Shown: positions 40,812-50,531, counted from the first letter of the stretch. The stretch is 64,000 nucleotides of DNA from Synechococcus sp. JA-2-3B'a(2-13) (GCF_000013225.1 NC_007776.1:62001-126000), one strand, 5' to 3'. A program made the numbers and translations. The notes: generated from the sequence alone by a model not told the origin.

Positions 40812-42029
40812 ATGAGCCAAGTCCTGACCATATCCTGTAAGCTCAAGGTGTCCCCGTCGCAAGCCGCCAAATTGGACGCGACGATGGATGCCTTTGTACA
40901 GGCATTGAACTGGGTCAACCAAAACACACCAGAAAAAGTAGTCAACGCAGTCAAACTCCAATCCCTTTGCTACTACGAGATTCGAGCCCGGTTTGGCTTG
41001 TCCAGTAACTTGGCAAGGACTACGTCCCGCTTACGCGACCAACAGGTGTGCAGACGGGTAGCGGGTTCCCGCAAAGTGGCTAAGCAGAAAAAGCGTCCCG
41101 TCAAGGAGTTTAAGAGCGGCTTTGTTACCTACGACGCTCGCATCTTTTCGTTCCGTCAAAAAGACTGGACGGTGTCGCTGACCACGGTGGAAGGGAGAGA
41201 ACGCTTTGAACTGGCCATTGGCAACTACCAGCGTGGGATGCTGGCTGGTTCCAACCCCAAATCTGCCACCCTGGTCAAGCGCAAAGATGGCTCCTACTAC
41301 ATCCAGATTTGCGTAGAGAAAAAACCACCCAAGCAACAAGATACCGACAAGGTGATCGGGGTGGATTTGGGAAGAATAGATATTGCTCATACCTCAGAGG
41401 GGAAGAACTGGAATGGACAGCAGTTAAACAAGGTACGAGACCACTACTCCCGGTTGAGGGCGGTACTCCAACGCAAAGCCAGTAAGGGCACACGCAGTTC
41501 GCGGCGCAGATGCCGTCAACTGCTGCAACGGCTGTCTGGCAAGGAAAGACGCTTTCAAACGTGGGTCAATCATCGCATCTCTAAAGCTATTGTCTCTAGG
41601 GCAAAGACCACAAACAGCGCTATTGCCCTGGAAGACCTGACAGGGATCCGGGAAAGGGTCAATCAACAGCCACGCAGCAAAGCTGAGCGCCGCAGAACCA
41701 ATAACTGGGCGTTCTACCAGCTTAGGATGTTTGTGGTCTACAAGGCTGCCATCGCCGGAGTGTCTGTAGTACTGGTCCCGCCTGCCTACACGTCGCAGAC
41801 CTGCCACCGGTGTTTGCACATCCATCCCGATCCTACGCAATCCTATCGCAGTGGGAAGCAGTTTAAGTGTGGGCACTGTGGATGGGAAGGGGATGCGGAC
41901 TGGAATGGAGCCAACATGATTGCTAAACTTGGGGCTGCCGTAAACCGGCCTAGAGGTCCGTGGTTGGCTTGCCAACTGCAGGGCTACCGAAAGCCCGCCC
42001 TGTACTGCGAAGTAGTCAGGGTCGGGTAG
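40812..42029 (+). CDS. tnpB: RNA-guided endonuclease TnpB, copy 2, with 8-residue insertion
   Basis: 405 residues from ATG 40812, where the sequence MSQVLTISCKL matches copy 1's start. RuvC positions are intact: VIGVDLGRIDIAH, SAIALEDLTGIRE, DADWNGANMI, and a zinc ribbon CHRC...CGHCGWEG. At 41016-41039 a copy of the 24-bp dispersed repeat adds exactly eight residues, RTTSRLRD, between SSNLA and QQVCRRVAG. The frame is preserved and the catalytic core lies elsewhere, so the protein may still fold. The stop is within the right-end motif. Confidence 0.9.
   Translation: MSQVLTISCKLKVSPSQAAKLDATMDAFVQALNWVNQNTPEKVVNAVKLQSLCYYEIRARFGLSSNLARTTSRLRDQQVCRRVAGSRKVAKQKKRPVKEFKSGFVTYDARIFSFRQKDWTVSLTTVEGRERFELAIGNYQRGMLAGSNPKSATLVKRKDGSYYIQICVEKKPPKQQDTDKVIGVDLGRIDIAHTSEGKNWNGQQLNKVRDHYSRLRAVLQRKASKGTRSSRRRCRQLLQRLSGKERRFQTWVNHRISKAIVSRAKTTNSAIALEDLTGIRERVNQQPRSKAERRRTNNWAFYQLRMFVVYKAAIAGVSVVLVPPAYTSQTCHRCLHIHPDPTQSYRSGKQFKCGHCGWEGDADWNGANMIAKLGAAVNRPRGPWLACQLQGYRKPALYCEVVRVG
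41016..41039 (-). repeat. two-hairpin small dispersed repeat inserted in tnpB
   Basis: Read on the minus strand: CGC/GCG around GTAA, then GGAC/GTCC around GTA. It occupies exactly eight codons of tnpB. The usual loop GTTA would put a TAA stop in this reading frame; the GTAA loop here gives TTA (Leu) instead. Confidence 0.85.
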
Positions 42030-42050
42030 TTTACAAGTGACTTTAGCCGC
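41915..42050 (+). ncRNA. predicted omega (reRNA) guide RNA of element 2
   Basis: Equivalent position to the element 1 candidate. It runs through GCCCGCCCTGTACTGCG and ends at TTTAC (42034); the predicted guide is the flank AAGTGACTTTAGCCGC. The region overlaps the xseA leader. Confidence 0.45.
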
Positions 42051-42063
42051 CCGCAGCAGTGGG

Positions 42064-43293
42064 ATGGAGTTTTTGCTCACGGATGAAGCTCCCCTGCTCT
42101 CGGTGGGGGGAGTGTCCCGTTATTTGAAATCGCTGCTGGCCGGGGATCCCTACTTGGCCAGGCTGTGGGTGAGCGGGGAAGTATCCAGTTGCCAGCGCAA
42201 CCGCAATGGCCACCTGTTCTTGACCCTGACCGATCCGGAAACCGGCGACGTTCTCAAGGGGGTGGTCTGGCAGAGCCAAACTTCCCGGCTCAGTTTCTGG
42301 CCGGAAGTGGGGCAACAGGTGCTTGCCCTTGGGCAACTTGGCATCTATAGCGGCGGCAGCCATTATCGCCTCGTCATCTGGCAATTGCTGCCTGCCGGGG
42401 AAGGGCTGTTGGCGTTGCGATTTCAACAGCTCAAGGCCCGCCTCAGTGCCGAGGGCTTGTTCGACAACCAACGACCTCTGCCTGTTCATCCCCAGTGCAT
42501 TGCCGTCGTCAGTTCCCCCCACGCTGCCGGCTGGGGAGATATTCGGCGCACCCTCAACCAGCGCTACCCCGGGCTACGGGTGCTGTTCTCCCCAGCTCAA
42601 GTGCAAGGGGAGGCGGCCCCGGAATCAATTGTGCGGGCCATTCGCCGGGTGGAACAGGATGGGCGGGCGGAAGTGCTTCTTTTGGCGCGGGGCGGTGGAG
42701 CCAGCGAAGATTTGGCCTGTTTTAACGATGAGCGGGTGGTGCGAGCCATTGCCGAATGTCGGATCCCGGTGGTCACCGGGATTGGCCACCAGCGGGATGA
42801 AACCCTGGCTGACTACGCTGCCGACTACGCCGCCCATACCCCAACGGCAGCTGCCGAGCGGATCGTGCCGGATCTGGGGGAATTGCAGCGTCAGGGATCC
42901 CAGTTGCGCCAGAAGTTGATCGAACGCACTCGCCAAGCTTTGGAAAGGGCCCAGCAGCGTTTGCAGCAGGCCCAACACCACCTGGCTTACGTGCATCCAG
43001 AGCGGCTGTTGCAACAGGCTCAGGATCGCTTGACCCAACACCAACATCGCCTGCTCCAAGCCGTGCGCCATCGCTTCCAGCAACGCCAACAGCACCAACA
43101 GGCCCTGCAAGATCGCCTCCAAGCGCTCGATCCCGAAGCCATTCTGAAACGGGGCTATGCCTTGGTGCGAGATGAAGAGGGATCCCTGATCCGCACCCAT
43201 CGCCTGCCTCCCCAAACCCGCCTGATGATACAACTGGCCTCGGGAAGCCTATGGGTACGAGTAGAGGAGAGCCATGAGCCGCCGCAAACGTGA
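42064..43293 (+). CDS. xseA: exodeoxyribonuclease VII large subunit
   Basis: About 409 residues. An OB-fold N-terminal domain (LLSVGGVSRYLKSLL, WVSGEVSSC) precedes the catalytic part with VVSSPHAAGWGDI, VLLLARGGGASEDLACFNDE and VVTGIGHQRDETLADYAADYAAHTPTAAAE, then a long coiled coil and the C-terminal ILKRGYALV. It degrades single-stranded DNA from both ends with XseB. ATG 42064 gives the usual N-terminus; GTG 42037 is an alternative immediately after the tnpB element, which may have replaced the native promoter region. Confidence 0.95.
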   Translation: MEFLLTDEAPLLSVGGVSRYLKSLLAGDPYLARLWVSGEVSSCQRNRNGHLFLTLTDPETGDVLKGVVWQSQTSRLSFWPEVGQQVLALGQLGIYSGGSHYRLVIWQLLPAGEGLLALRFQQLKARLSAEGLFDNQRPLPVHPQCIAVVSSPHAAGWGDIRRTLNQRYPGLRVLFSPAQVQGEAAPESIVRAIRRVEQDGRAEVLLLARGGGASEDLACFNDERVVRAIAECRIPVVTGIGHQRDETLADYAADYAAHTPTAAAERIVPDLGELQRQGSQLRQKLIERTRQALERAQQRLQQAQHHLAYVHPERLLQQAQDRLTQHQHRLLQAVRHRFQQRQQHQQALQDRLQALDPEAILKRGYALVRDEEGSLIRTHRLPPQTRLMIQLASGSLWVRVEESHEPPQT

Positions 43294-43510
43294 GGAGCCG
43301 TGGCGCTATGAAGCAGCCATTGCCGAGGTGGAAACTTTGATTGCCCAGATTGAATCGGGGGAACTGGATCTGGCAGAAGTGGTGGAGCGCTTTCAACAGG
43401 CCGCCCAAACCCTGAAAACCTGCGCGGACTTTTTAGAGCAAAAGCGGCAGCAGGTGGAGATCATCATCGAGCAATTGGGCCAAGAGGAAGAAGACCTGCC
43501 CGAATCATAG
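43274..43510 (+). CDS. xseB: exodeoxyribonuclease VII small subunit
   Basis: 78 residues. Helical hairpin: [33 protein letters not shown] is the family signature. It overlaps the end of xseA by 20 bases, implying coupled translation, and several copies wrap the coiled coil of XseA. Confidence 0.93.
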   Translation: MSRRKREEPWRYEAAIAEVETLIAQIESGELDLAEVVERFQQAAQTLKTCADFLEQKRQQVEIIIEQLGQEEEDLPES

Positions 43511-43602
43511 GGATCCCACCTGATCATTCCCCCTGCACTGCTGTCGCCATTCTGCTTCACTATGGATGGTCGTTGGATGGTTGTCTTTATCCTTGCGCCC
43601 CC

Positions 43603-44484
43603 ATGCCCGCAAAGATCCTCGATGGCAAAGCCTTAGCCGCCCGCTTGCAAGCGGAGATGGCCGCCCAAGTGCAAGCTTGGATACCCCAGGTGGGGCGGCC
43701 ACCGGGATTGGCAGTGCTGCGGGTTGGAGAGGATCCCGCCAGTGCGGCTTACGTGCGTGGCAAAGAGCGGGCCTGTGAGCGGTTGGGCATTGCTTCTTTT
43801 GGCCGACATTTTTCCGCCCAAGACTCCCCTGCCCATTTGCTCGACACCATCGACCAACTCAATCAGGACGAGCGGGTGGATGGCATCCTCGTCCAACTGC
43901 CCCTGCCCCCCGGCTGGGATCCCATCCCCCCCCTTCTGGCCATCAATCCCGACAAAGATGTGGATGGACTCCATCCCCTCAACCTGGGCCGGCTGTTGCG
44001 CGGCGAGCCCGGCCTACGCAGTTGTACCCCCTTGGGCGTGATGCGCCTGTTGCAAGCAGAAGGGATCCCGATTGCAGGCCGAAAGGCAGTGGTGGTTGGT
44101 CGCAGCATCTTGGTGGGCAAGCCCTTGAGCTTGATGTTGTTGGCCGCCGATGCGACGGTCACCCTAGCCCACTCCCGCACCCCCGACTTGGCAGAAGTGA
44201 CCCGCGCCGCCGACATTGTGGTGATGGCCGTGGGCCGCCCCCGCCTATTGAGGGCAGACATGGTGAAACCCGGCGCGGTGGTCATCGACGTTGGCATCAA
44301 CCGCATCGAGACCCCCACCGGAGCCGAGCAATTGGTGGGAGATGTGGACTATGAAGCGGTCAAAGAGTTGGCCGCTGCCATCACGCCCGTACCGGGAGGC
44401 GTAGGGCCGATGACGGTAACGATGCTGCTGGCCAACACCCTACAGAGCTATAAACTGCGCAGCCACTTGTGTAGTCATTATTAA
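43603..44484 (+). CDS. folD: methylenetetrahydrofolate dehydrogenase/cyclohydrolase
   Basis: 293 residues from ATG 43603, where [12 protein letters not shown] begins. Bifunctional enzyme interconverting one-carbon folates and making NADPH. Signatures: [14 protein letters not shown] (substrate lysine region), [41 protein letters not shown] and [15 protein letters not shown]. The stop lies at the junction with dispersed repeat B copy 3. Confidence 0.96.
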   Translation: MPAKILDGKALAARLQAEMAAQVQAWIPQVGRPPGLAVLRVGEDPASAAYVRGKERACERLGIASFGRHFSAQDSPAHLLDTIDQLNQDERVDGILVQLPLPPGWDPIPPLLAINPDKDVDGLHPLNLGRLLRGEPGLRSCTPLGVMRLLQAEGIPIAGRKAVVVGRSILVGKPLSLMLLAADATVTLAHSRTPDLAEVTRAADIVVMAVGRPRLLRADMVKPGAVVIDVGINRIETPTGAEQLVGDVDYEAVKELAAAITPVPGGVGPMTVTMLLANTLQSYKLRSHLCSHY

Positions 44485-44487
44485 ACA

Positions 44488-44612
44488 GGAATGAAACATT
44501 TCTGTTGCATTGTTCCCTAACTTCCCTCTCTCTCTGGGAGAAGAGCTGGGGTTGGTCGCGGCAGCGGCACAGAGCGCTTGGGGAGTGTCTCAATCTAGCT
44601 TGAAATGACTAT
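44488..44612 (-). repeat. dispersed repeat family B, copy 3 (uninterrupted)
   Basis: Read on the minus strand: GTCATTTCAAGCTAGATT, GAGACACTCCCC, a middle with CCCCAGCTCTTC, then GGGAACAATG and GAAATGTTTCATTCC. It has the intact CTAG where the IS5 element lies in copy 1 and so serves as the empty-site reference. A degenerate 24-bp-repeat-like string is in its middle. Confidence 0.75.
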
Positions 44613-44652
44613 GGTTTGGAGACTGTTCTCAAAATGTTCTGTTGCTTGGATC

Positions 44653-44934
44653 CTGATACATTTACGCTGAACACTGCTGAACATCACTGTTCAACTATGC
44701 AGCGATAGCATTCTGTTTGTTTCCAAACAGAATGGCGGTATCCCGCAAAGCTTTGAGTAGAATACCCAAAGCGCAGTTTCCGTGTCGTCTTACTACCAAT
44801 TTTCTGCTTTGCTTTGGCTACCATGTTGGCAGACTCGAAAGTAAACAGAAAGATCAACTGGTAGTAATCCGTACTGAACATATTATACATTATTTTCAGT
44901 ATAGTTGAGCTTATTATTGACTAGAGTCATGCTC
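44653..44934. repeat. repeat C, copy 1 (282 bp, without 24-bp insert)
   Basis: Identical by eye to 61700-62005 except that the latter has 24 extra bases. It starts CTGATACATTTACGCTGAAC and ends CTAGAGTCATGCTC. It includes a small hairpin CTGTTTG/CAAACAG with loop TTTC at about 44712-44729. A 68-codon open frame on the minus strand is not preserved in the other copy and I do not call it a gene. No clear terminal inverted repeats. Confidence 0.85.
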
Positions 44935-45026
44935 CGCGCGCAGCTTGGACATTTGCAGCGGTCACCTCAAACTCCTCTGGGGCAACTTCTCCATTCCTCA
45001 CTCTTCTGGGCCAAAGGGGGAGCACC

Positions 45027-45731
45027 CTAAGGCTGCAAGATCATCGACCAGGAGCCGCTCTCCCCATCCCAAAACGGGGCCAGAGACTCTCCCACCACAT
45101 TGGGCCCCCAATAGCGGCGGGTTCCATCCAGGGCGAAAGCCACCACAATGTCTCCGGGGCCGATTTGCAGCGGTTCCTCTCCCAAGCTCAGCAGCAATCC
45201 CTCGCTCCCCCCCTCTCCAGGGGCAAAGTCCCAGTGGGCCGTTTCCGGATTGATCATCCGTTCGCCGCTGCGCATCAAGATCACCAGCCGAACCGGATGG
45301 GGCGTGCGATTGCCGACCCGAAAGGGTCCCGTACGGGCGGAGGTGGGGACAGCCTGGGGGGGCAAGGCAGGTTCTGAGTGCAGAACAGGGACAACATTCC
45401 CCTCAACAGAATCTTCCAAGGCTTCCAGCATCGGTTTCTCCAGAGTTTGTGCTCTCAATCCCTGCACAAGAACCCCTACCCCAACCAAAGCGACAGACAA
45501 CACTAGGGATCCCTTGCCCCTCAAAGCTCTGTTCAGCAATGGGCCGCCGGCGAAAAAAGAGGCAACAGCCTGAGCGAATGAGCAGATCAAGACGCACATC
45601 GAGACCACTGCAAGCCAAAGTGATACGTGTCGAGTTAGACAAAAGGCATCAACTGCTGCCCTACCCCTGATAGACCAGCCATACGCGTACAGAGTTCCAT
45701 CAGAGGATAACGCCCCCACCGTGCAGAACAC
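45027..45731 (-). CDS. membrane-anchored protein of unknown function
   Basis: Up to 234 residues. A hydrophobic segment near the N-terminus (SLWLAVVSMCVLICSFAQAVASFF) and another (LVLSVALVGVGVLVQG) are followed by a globular extracytoplasmic domain with FRVGNRTPHPVRLVILM and WDFAPGEGG. The first 40 or so residues may not be translated (ATG 45599 is an alternative start). No catalytic motif or named family is recognised; a beta-sandwich accessory domain is likely. It follows repeat C. Confidence 0.6.
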   Translation of the reverse strand: MFCTVGALSSDGTLYAYGWSIRGRAAVDAFCLTRHVSLWLAVVSMCVLICSFAQAVASFFAGGPLLNRALRGKGSLVLSVALVGVGVLVQGLRAQTLEKPMLEALEDSVEGNVVPVLHSEPALPPQAVPTSARTGPFRVGNRTPHPVRLVILMRSGERMINPETAHWDFAPGEGGSEGLLLSLGEEPLQIGPGDIVVAFALDGTRRYWGPNVVGESLAPFWDGESGSWSMILQP

Positions 45732-45840
45732 GATCGTTCAGCTACGTTAACACGTCCATTCCTCTATTCCCTGTGCTTTGGAGGAACAAGGAATAAGGGA
45801 TCCCCCACTCCAGACCAGGCTAAGCAAGTTTGGATCGCCT

Positions 45841-46482
45841 TCAGGGATTCACGGCCCGACGCTGCCACCCTTTGGAAGTGCGCTCGTACACCGTCCGCAA
45901 TTGGGGATAGATCTGATCCCCCTTAAGCTGTAGGTGATCCACCTCCGTTGGCTCCAGCAGTAAAGCCACAAAGGTCTGCGGAGGCAGCAGATCTTTCTCT
46001 TTGGGCAACTCCTGGATAAAAGCCTCTGGCGGGGCGAGCGGCCCTTTGGGTTCCGGCCAAAACCAGAGGAGCCGTCCTTTTTCCGATATCTGTTGCCACA
46101 ACTGCTGCCGCTGGCGCTGGGCTTGGGGATCCGGATGATCCGCGGCGATGGCCTCAAGGGTGCCAGCGATGCGGAATTGCTCGCGGGTTTTGCAGAAATA
46201 CCAGCAGATCTGGGCTTGGGGGCAGTGGGCAATTTGTCGGATCTTCTCGCTGCGACTATCCACCGCCAATTGAATGCGGTCGGTATCGCCCAAAAACCCC
46301 CGGAAAACGACCGTGCGGTTGCGCGGATGCCCCTGGGGATCCACCGTGGCCAATTGCAAATACCGCACACTGGGATCGCTACGGTTACGGTGCAGTGCCG
46401 CCTGAATCAGCGCCCGCCAAGAGGGATCCGCAGTAGAATTGCCCTTCGGGTCTTTCATCCGTTTTTCGCAAGGTGCAAGCAA
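45841..46482 (-). CDS. FMN-dependent PPOX-type flavoprotein
   Basis: 213 residues of the pyridoxamine 5-phosphate oxidase-like split barrel, resembling the cyanobacterial Npun_F5749-type subgroup. Segments RYLQLATVDPQGHPRNRTVVFRGF and DRIQLAVDSRSEKIRQIAH bind FMN; QICWYFCKTREQFRIAGTL follows. It is not a canonical PdxH because the C-terminal PLP motif is missing. The substrate is unknown. It ends 32 bases from the GNAT gene on the same strand. Confidence 0.82.
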   Translation of the reverse strand: MLAPCEKRMKDPKGNSTADPSWRALIQAALHRNRSDPSVRYLQLATVDPQGHPRNRTVVFRGFLGDTDRIQLAVDSRSEKIRQIAHCPQAQICWYFCKTREQFRIAGTLEAIAADHPDPQAQRQRQQLWQQISEKGRLLWFWPEPKGPLAPPEAFIQELPKEKDLLPPQTFVALLLEPTEVDHLQLKGDQIYPQLRTVYERTSKGWQRRAVNP

Positions 46483-46514
46483 GCCGGGATTGGGGTTTTC
46501 TCTCCCTGACGCGA

Positions 46515-47816
46515 TCAGCTAGGGGGTGGAGAAGCCTCAGATTGGGAGTCTCTGGAGAGCCCTGGTGAAGACTCCACACCGCTGATGCGACCAGAGCTGG
46601 GATCCGGCTCGGTTGGGCTGATGGGATGAAAGTGGTGCTCTACCCAGCCCTCCGGCGGCCCCTCAAACCGCTCCGGCACTGGCTGCTTCACCTGTAATCC
46701 CCGCAGCATCGCGTTGAGATAAGCACTATCCCAGGTAAAGAGGCGGCTTTCGCGGATTTTGTGCCACACCGAACGCGACATCAGCAACGTCCGCTCTACA
46801 TCCTGGGCTCCCAGCTTCAGCAAGAACTCCTCCCGTTCCGGCTGGTAATCGGTGGAGGCCAAGGCCAGAGATTGCGGCGGATGAGCCTGAGTAAGCTGGG
46901 CCATCTTGGCCATGAGTTCGGGGTAAAGCCAAGTGTAGGCAGGGTGAACCGTAAGCTTGGCCACATGAGGTTGCTGCCCGGTGCGATCCAACTTCAAGTT
47001 GAAGTAGCCGATGGCGGTTTTGCGTTCGGGCTCGTAAACACACACTTCCACCCGCTCCGTCTGGCTAATGGCGCATTTGGCCTGCTCCAAAAGCCAATCC
47101 AGTGGGCTAGTGCGAAAATCGTTCACCTCACGGTCGTACACCTGGCGCACAGTGGCCGGCATGGATCCCGTATCCAGTTGGTAGATGGCATAGGCATCCC
47201 GGTTGGTCACCGGCACCAGGTTGGGCAATTTGGGCTCGTGCTGGCTGAGAGCTGCCAGAATATCGGCTGGAATCGACCAGTAGGTGATCTGAGCCAAGGG
47301 TTGGAAGCCGTTGCGCCGGTAGAGCGCCATTGCCCCTTTGTTGTGGATGTTCACCTCCAGGATCCAGGTGCGAGCTTCCCGAAAGTGCTCCATGCAGTGC
47401 TTGAGCAGCCGGGATCCCACCCCCTGTCGCTGGGCAGAGGGCGCCACTGCGATATGATCGACCCGCCAGGTGCTGCGGGAATGGTTGAAGGGAGAAACCT
47501 GAATCACTCCCTGAATCTTGCCCTCCAGCTCCGCCACATGCACTGTAAACATGTGCTGAAAGCGATTGGGAAACAGGGTCAGGGTTTTCAGGGGCCCATA
47601 CCACTGGCGCAACCGCCGCACTTGGCGACGAATATCCACCGAGCGGCTGCTGTACTCTTCATCAAAGGCTTGCGCCAAAATCTCTTCCACAGCCTCCAGA
47701 TCCCCCAGTTGGGCGGGGCGAATGATCAGGTCAGGGGCACCAATGGGGGCTTCGGCATCCGGGTCAGGTTTTGCTGTGGTGTTGTCCATGCCAATCGCAG
47801 GCGGGAGAATATTCAA
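46515..47816 (-). CDS. GNAT-family N-acetyltransferase, large cyanobacterial type
   Basis: 433 residues. The N-terminal GNAT domain has the acetyl-CoA loop VAPSAQRQGVGSRLLKHCMEHF near residues 125-147 and LEVNIHNKGAMALYRRNGF after it. A second half (about 190-400) is another GNAT-like region with ERKTAIGYFNLKLDR and PAYTWLYPELMAKMA. A Pro/Ser-rich tail ends the protein. The acetyl acceptor is unknown. It is probably co-transcribed with the PPOX gene. Confidence 0.82.
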   Translation of the reverse strand: MNILPPAIGMDNTTAKPDPDAEAPIGAPDLIIRPAQLGDLEAVEEILAQAFDEEYSSRSVDIRRQVRRLRQWYGPLKTLTLFPNRFQHMFTVHVAELEGKIQGVIQVSPFNHSRSTWRVDHIAVAPSAQRQGVGSRLLKHCMEHFREARTWILEVNIHNKGAMALYRRNGFQPLAQITYWSIPADILAALSQHEPKLPNLVPVTNRDAYAIYQLDTGSMPATVRQVYDREVNDFRTSPLDWLLEQAKCAISQTERVEVCVYEPERKTAIGYFNLKLDRTGQQPHVAKLTVHPAYTWLYPELMAKMAQLTQAHPPQSLALASTDYQPEREEFLLKLGAQDVERTLLMSRSVWHKIRESRLFTWDSAYLNAMLRGLQVKQPVPERFEGPPEGWVEHHFHPISPTEPDPSSGRISGVESSPGLSRDSQSEASPPPS

Positions 47817-48016
47817 AGCATAGCTCAGGCTCTCTTGCTTTTTCTAACCGGGAGGATCGTTCTGCAACAAAGCTTGAAAGCCTACAGACTGGCTTTCCCG
47901 TTATCGAGAAAGGCTTGGCCGCCAAGAAGGGCGTGAACTCAGCCTCCCGGTAGCTGCCCAACAGTGACGAACGGGAGAGCTGGCCCCCTACCCTGCTGGG
48001 GTCAATGCCGGGTCGC

Positions 48017-48670
48017 TCACGCCCCAGTGTCCAGCAAGGTCAAGTTGCTGAAGGTGAAGCGCTTCTCCACAGGGCCGGTTTCCGTCTCCGTCTGGATACG
48101 CCGCTCCGAGAGGATGTAATACTTGCCCACTTTTGTATACAGATCCTCGAATTGGCTGCGCCCGCCTTTTTGCTCGCCCGTTTGGGGATCGTGATAGACG
48201 GAATCGTAGCGGTGGGAAAGATAGCCTTCGCCGGTATCGTGGCTGCTGAAGGTGTGGATGGTAACCACCACTCCGTGGATATGCCGATGCACCATGGTAA
48301 CCTGGTTATCGCGCACGTGGTAGCGATCCCCTTCGGCTTTGCCCCCCACCAGGATCTCTACTGTGCCATCGGGCAGGGTTTGGCCGTAACGGAAGGTGTT
48401 GTTCCCATGGGTCTCGTCGAAGCTGCGGCGCACCCGGTGAATGGCAATCTCCCAGAGTTGGTTGTGAATGGCTTTTCGAGCTTCCTCATCTTCTACGCCC
48501 GTAACGGTGGCCTTTAGGTCTGCCCCCACTCGCACCTGCCCAACGAATGTGCGCTCCCCATCCCAATAGGTGACCTCGGCGCTGTAGCCCGGGAAAGCGG
48601 GATCCCAGGTGTAGCGGTTTTCATAGGCGGCCCGAAACAACTCTTGGGCAGAGACTTGAGTGGCGATCAT
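48017..48670 (-). CDS. DUF3386 family protein
   Basis: About 217 residues. The sequence AQELFRAAYENRYTWDPAFPGYSAEV, then DLKATVTGVEDEEARKAIHNQLWEIAIHRVRRSF, matches the cyanobacterial DUF3386 family. It has no signal peptide or membrane span. Function is unknown. ATG 48670 is preferred to 48703. Confidence 0.78.
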   Translation of the reverse strand: MIATQVSAQELFRAAYENRYTWDPAFPGYSAEVTYWDGERTFVGQVRVGADLKATVTGVEDEEARKAIHNQLWEIAIHRVRRSFDETHGNNTFRYGQTLPDGTVEILVGGKAEGDRYHVRDNQVTMVHRHIHGVVVTIHTFSSHDTGEGYLSHRYDSVYHDPQTGEQKGGRSQFEDLYTKVGKYYILSERRIQTETETGPVEKRFTFSNLTLLDTGA

Positions 48671-49015
48671 CGGCTGTCTCCTTCCTGTTTTCCTTGCAAG
48701 CACTTCCCCTGAGCATCCATCATACCGCCCCCTGCTGTTGGGCTGCCCCCCAGTTGCCTTCGCTGAGAGCCTGCATCTGGTGAACTGGCCTAGCCGCTCC
48801 CCTGTCCGCTGCTGCAGGATAGAAGCACAGCCATGGGAACTTCTTCCTCACACCCAATTTGGCTTGCGAGTTTAGCCGCTGCTGTGATCCCCAGAGTATT
48901 CTCTGAGAAGGGTTCGCCTATTTTTTGTGGGTGAGGAGGGAGATTGAAAGGTTTTGACAATCGCGTCAGCGGGGCGGATCCCCTAGAGCCTGGCCTGACG
49001 CCGCCCCAGACCGGC
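48671..49015. other. intergenic region upstream of murA
   Basis: Holds the divergent promoters of the DUF3386 gene and murA. A strong AGGAGG at 48934-48939 precedes an in-frame TTG (48944), so murA may start there rather than at ATG 49016. A string resembling the first half of the 24-bp repeat (CGCGTCAGCGGGGCGG) is at 48961-48977. Confidence 0.45.
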
Positions 49016-50338
49016 ATGGCAACCGCGCCAGAGATGATGGGGCCAGTGCTGAAAATCATTGGCAAGCAGACCCTGAGTGGCCACATCCCTATTGGCGGGG
49101 CAAAAAACTCTGCCTTGGCGCTGATGGCCGGGGCCATCTTGGCTCCTGAGGCCTGTCGAATTCACAACGTGCCGCGTCTGCTGGACATTGAACGCATGGG
49201 GCAGATCCTGGCCACGCTGGGAGTTAAGGTTTCCCATGTTGGCAATACCCTGGACCTGGATGCCAGCTCCCTCAAAACCTCTCAAGCCCCTTATGAATTG
49301 GTCAGCCAGTTGCGGGCCAGCTTTTTCATCATAGGGCCTCTGTTGGCGCGGCTGGGGGTGGCCAGAGTTCCCCTGCCCGGTGGCTGTGCGATCGGGTCTC
49401 GTCCTGTGGATCTGCATGTGCGGGGTCTACAAGCCTTGGGGGCAACGGTCCAAATCGAGCATGGGGTGGTTCATGCCTATGCCCGTAAACTGTTGGGAAC
49501 CCGTATTTACCTGGACTATCCCAGCGTCGGTGCCACCGAGACCTTGATGATGGCCGCTACGCTGGCGGATGGAGAAACGGTGATCGAGAACGCCGCCCAA
49601 GAGCCGGAGGTGGCGGATCTAGCCCGTTTTTGTCAAGCCATGGGGGCCCGCATTCGCGGTGTCGGCACCAATACGGTTGTGGTGGTAGGGGTGCCCCGCT
49701 TGCATGGAACAGAGTACACGGTCATTCCCGACCGCATCGAGGCCAGCACCTATCTCATTGCCGGGGCCATTACCCGCTCTCACCTCACGGTTGGCCCTGT
49801 TATTCCCGATCATCTGCGGGCGGTGATCGCCAAGTTGCAAGCCATGGGTCTGCGGGTGGAAGAAGAGGGCCCAAACCGGTTGCGCATTGCCCCAGCTCAA
49901 CTGAGCTCAGGCTGGCTCTGTCAGGCAACCGATATTCAAACGCTGCCCTATCCCGGTTTCCCCACCGATGTGCAGGCGCCGATCATGGCTTTGGCCGCCT
50001 TGAGCGAGGGCAGTTGCACCATTGAGGAGACAGTGTTTGAAAACCGCATGCACCACATTCCCGAGCTGAATCGCATGGGAGCCGATATTCGCCTGAAGAA
50101 CCGAGTGGCCCTGATCCGAGGGGTGCCGTCCCTTTCCGGCGCTCCGGTGGTGGCTACCGACCTGCGGGCGGGTGCGGCCCTGGTGTTGGCCGGTCTGGCG
50201 GCTGAAGGCTGCTCCACGATCCACGGATTGCACTACATCGACCGGGGCTACGAAGCCATTGATGAAAAGCTGCGCAGTGTCGGGGCCAAGGTGTACCGCA
50301 GCGAAAGCCCGACAGGGATCCCGCAATTGGGGAAATGA
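49016..50338 (+). CDS. murA: UDP-N-acetylglucosamine 1-carboxyvinyltransferase
   Basis: 440 residues from ATG 49016; a TTG start at 48944 with a better ribosome site would give 464. It transfers enolpyruvate to UDP-GlcNAc, the first committed peptidoglycan step. Intact motifs: [35 protein letters not shown] (with the fosfomycin-target cysteine), [19 protein letters not shown] and [17 protein letters not shown]. It is followed 193 bases later by slt. Confidence 0.95.
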   Translation: MATAPEMMGPVLKIIGKQTLSGHIPIGGAKNSALALMAGAILAPEACRIHNVPRLLDIERMGQILATLGVKVSHVGNTLDLDASSLKTSQAPYELVSQLRASFFIIGPLLARLGVARVPLPGGCAIGSRPVDLHVRGLQALGATVQIEHGVVHAYARKLLGTRIYLDYPSVGATETLMMAATLADGETVIENAAQEPEVADLARFCQAMGARIRGVGTNTVVVVGVPRLHGTEYTVIPDRIEASTYLIAGAITRSHLTVGPVIPDHLRAVIAKLQAMGLRVEEEGPNRLRIAPAQLSSGWLCQATDIQTLPYPGFPTDVQAPIMALAALSEGSCTIEETVFENRMHHIPELNRMGADIRLKNRVALIRGVPSLSGAPVVATDLRAGAALVLAGLAAEGCSTIHGLHYIDRGYEAIDEKLRSVGAKVYRSESPTGIPQLGK

Positions 50339-50531
50339 GCTGTTTCACTGCTGTCTGAAATTTGAAGATTTGAGGAAAGAACTGCTCCTCTCCCTGCTTA
50401 TCGTCTGGCCCCAATGCTCGGTGACCGCTTGCCAGGTGAGCTTTCCAGCCGTTTCGCAAGTATCGAGTTGTCTGGTGACTCAACGCAGTCAGGTTGAGTA
50501 TCGTAGGTCAGAGGTGGTGGGGAGGTAAAGC

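Larger units (their letters stand above)
40747..42034 (+). mobile_element. IS1341-type (tnpB-only) IS200/IS605-family element 2
   Basis: GGTGTCGGGAGGAA at 40771-40784 on the left and GGGTCGGGTAGTTTAC ending at 42034 on the right, as in element 1. The left boundary is approximate. It lies between the AI-2E gene and xseA, its right end within about 30 bases of the xseA start. No tnpA is encoded. Confidence 0.75.

Noticed and set aside
44684-44890. 68-codon open frame in repeat C as a small gene
   Set aside because: The second copy of the repeat breaks the frame with a stop inside the 24-bp insertion, and the frame has no family resemblance.
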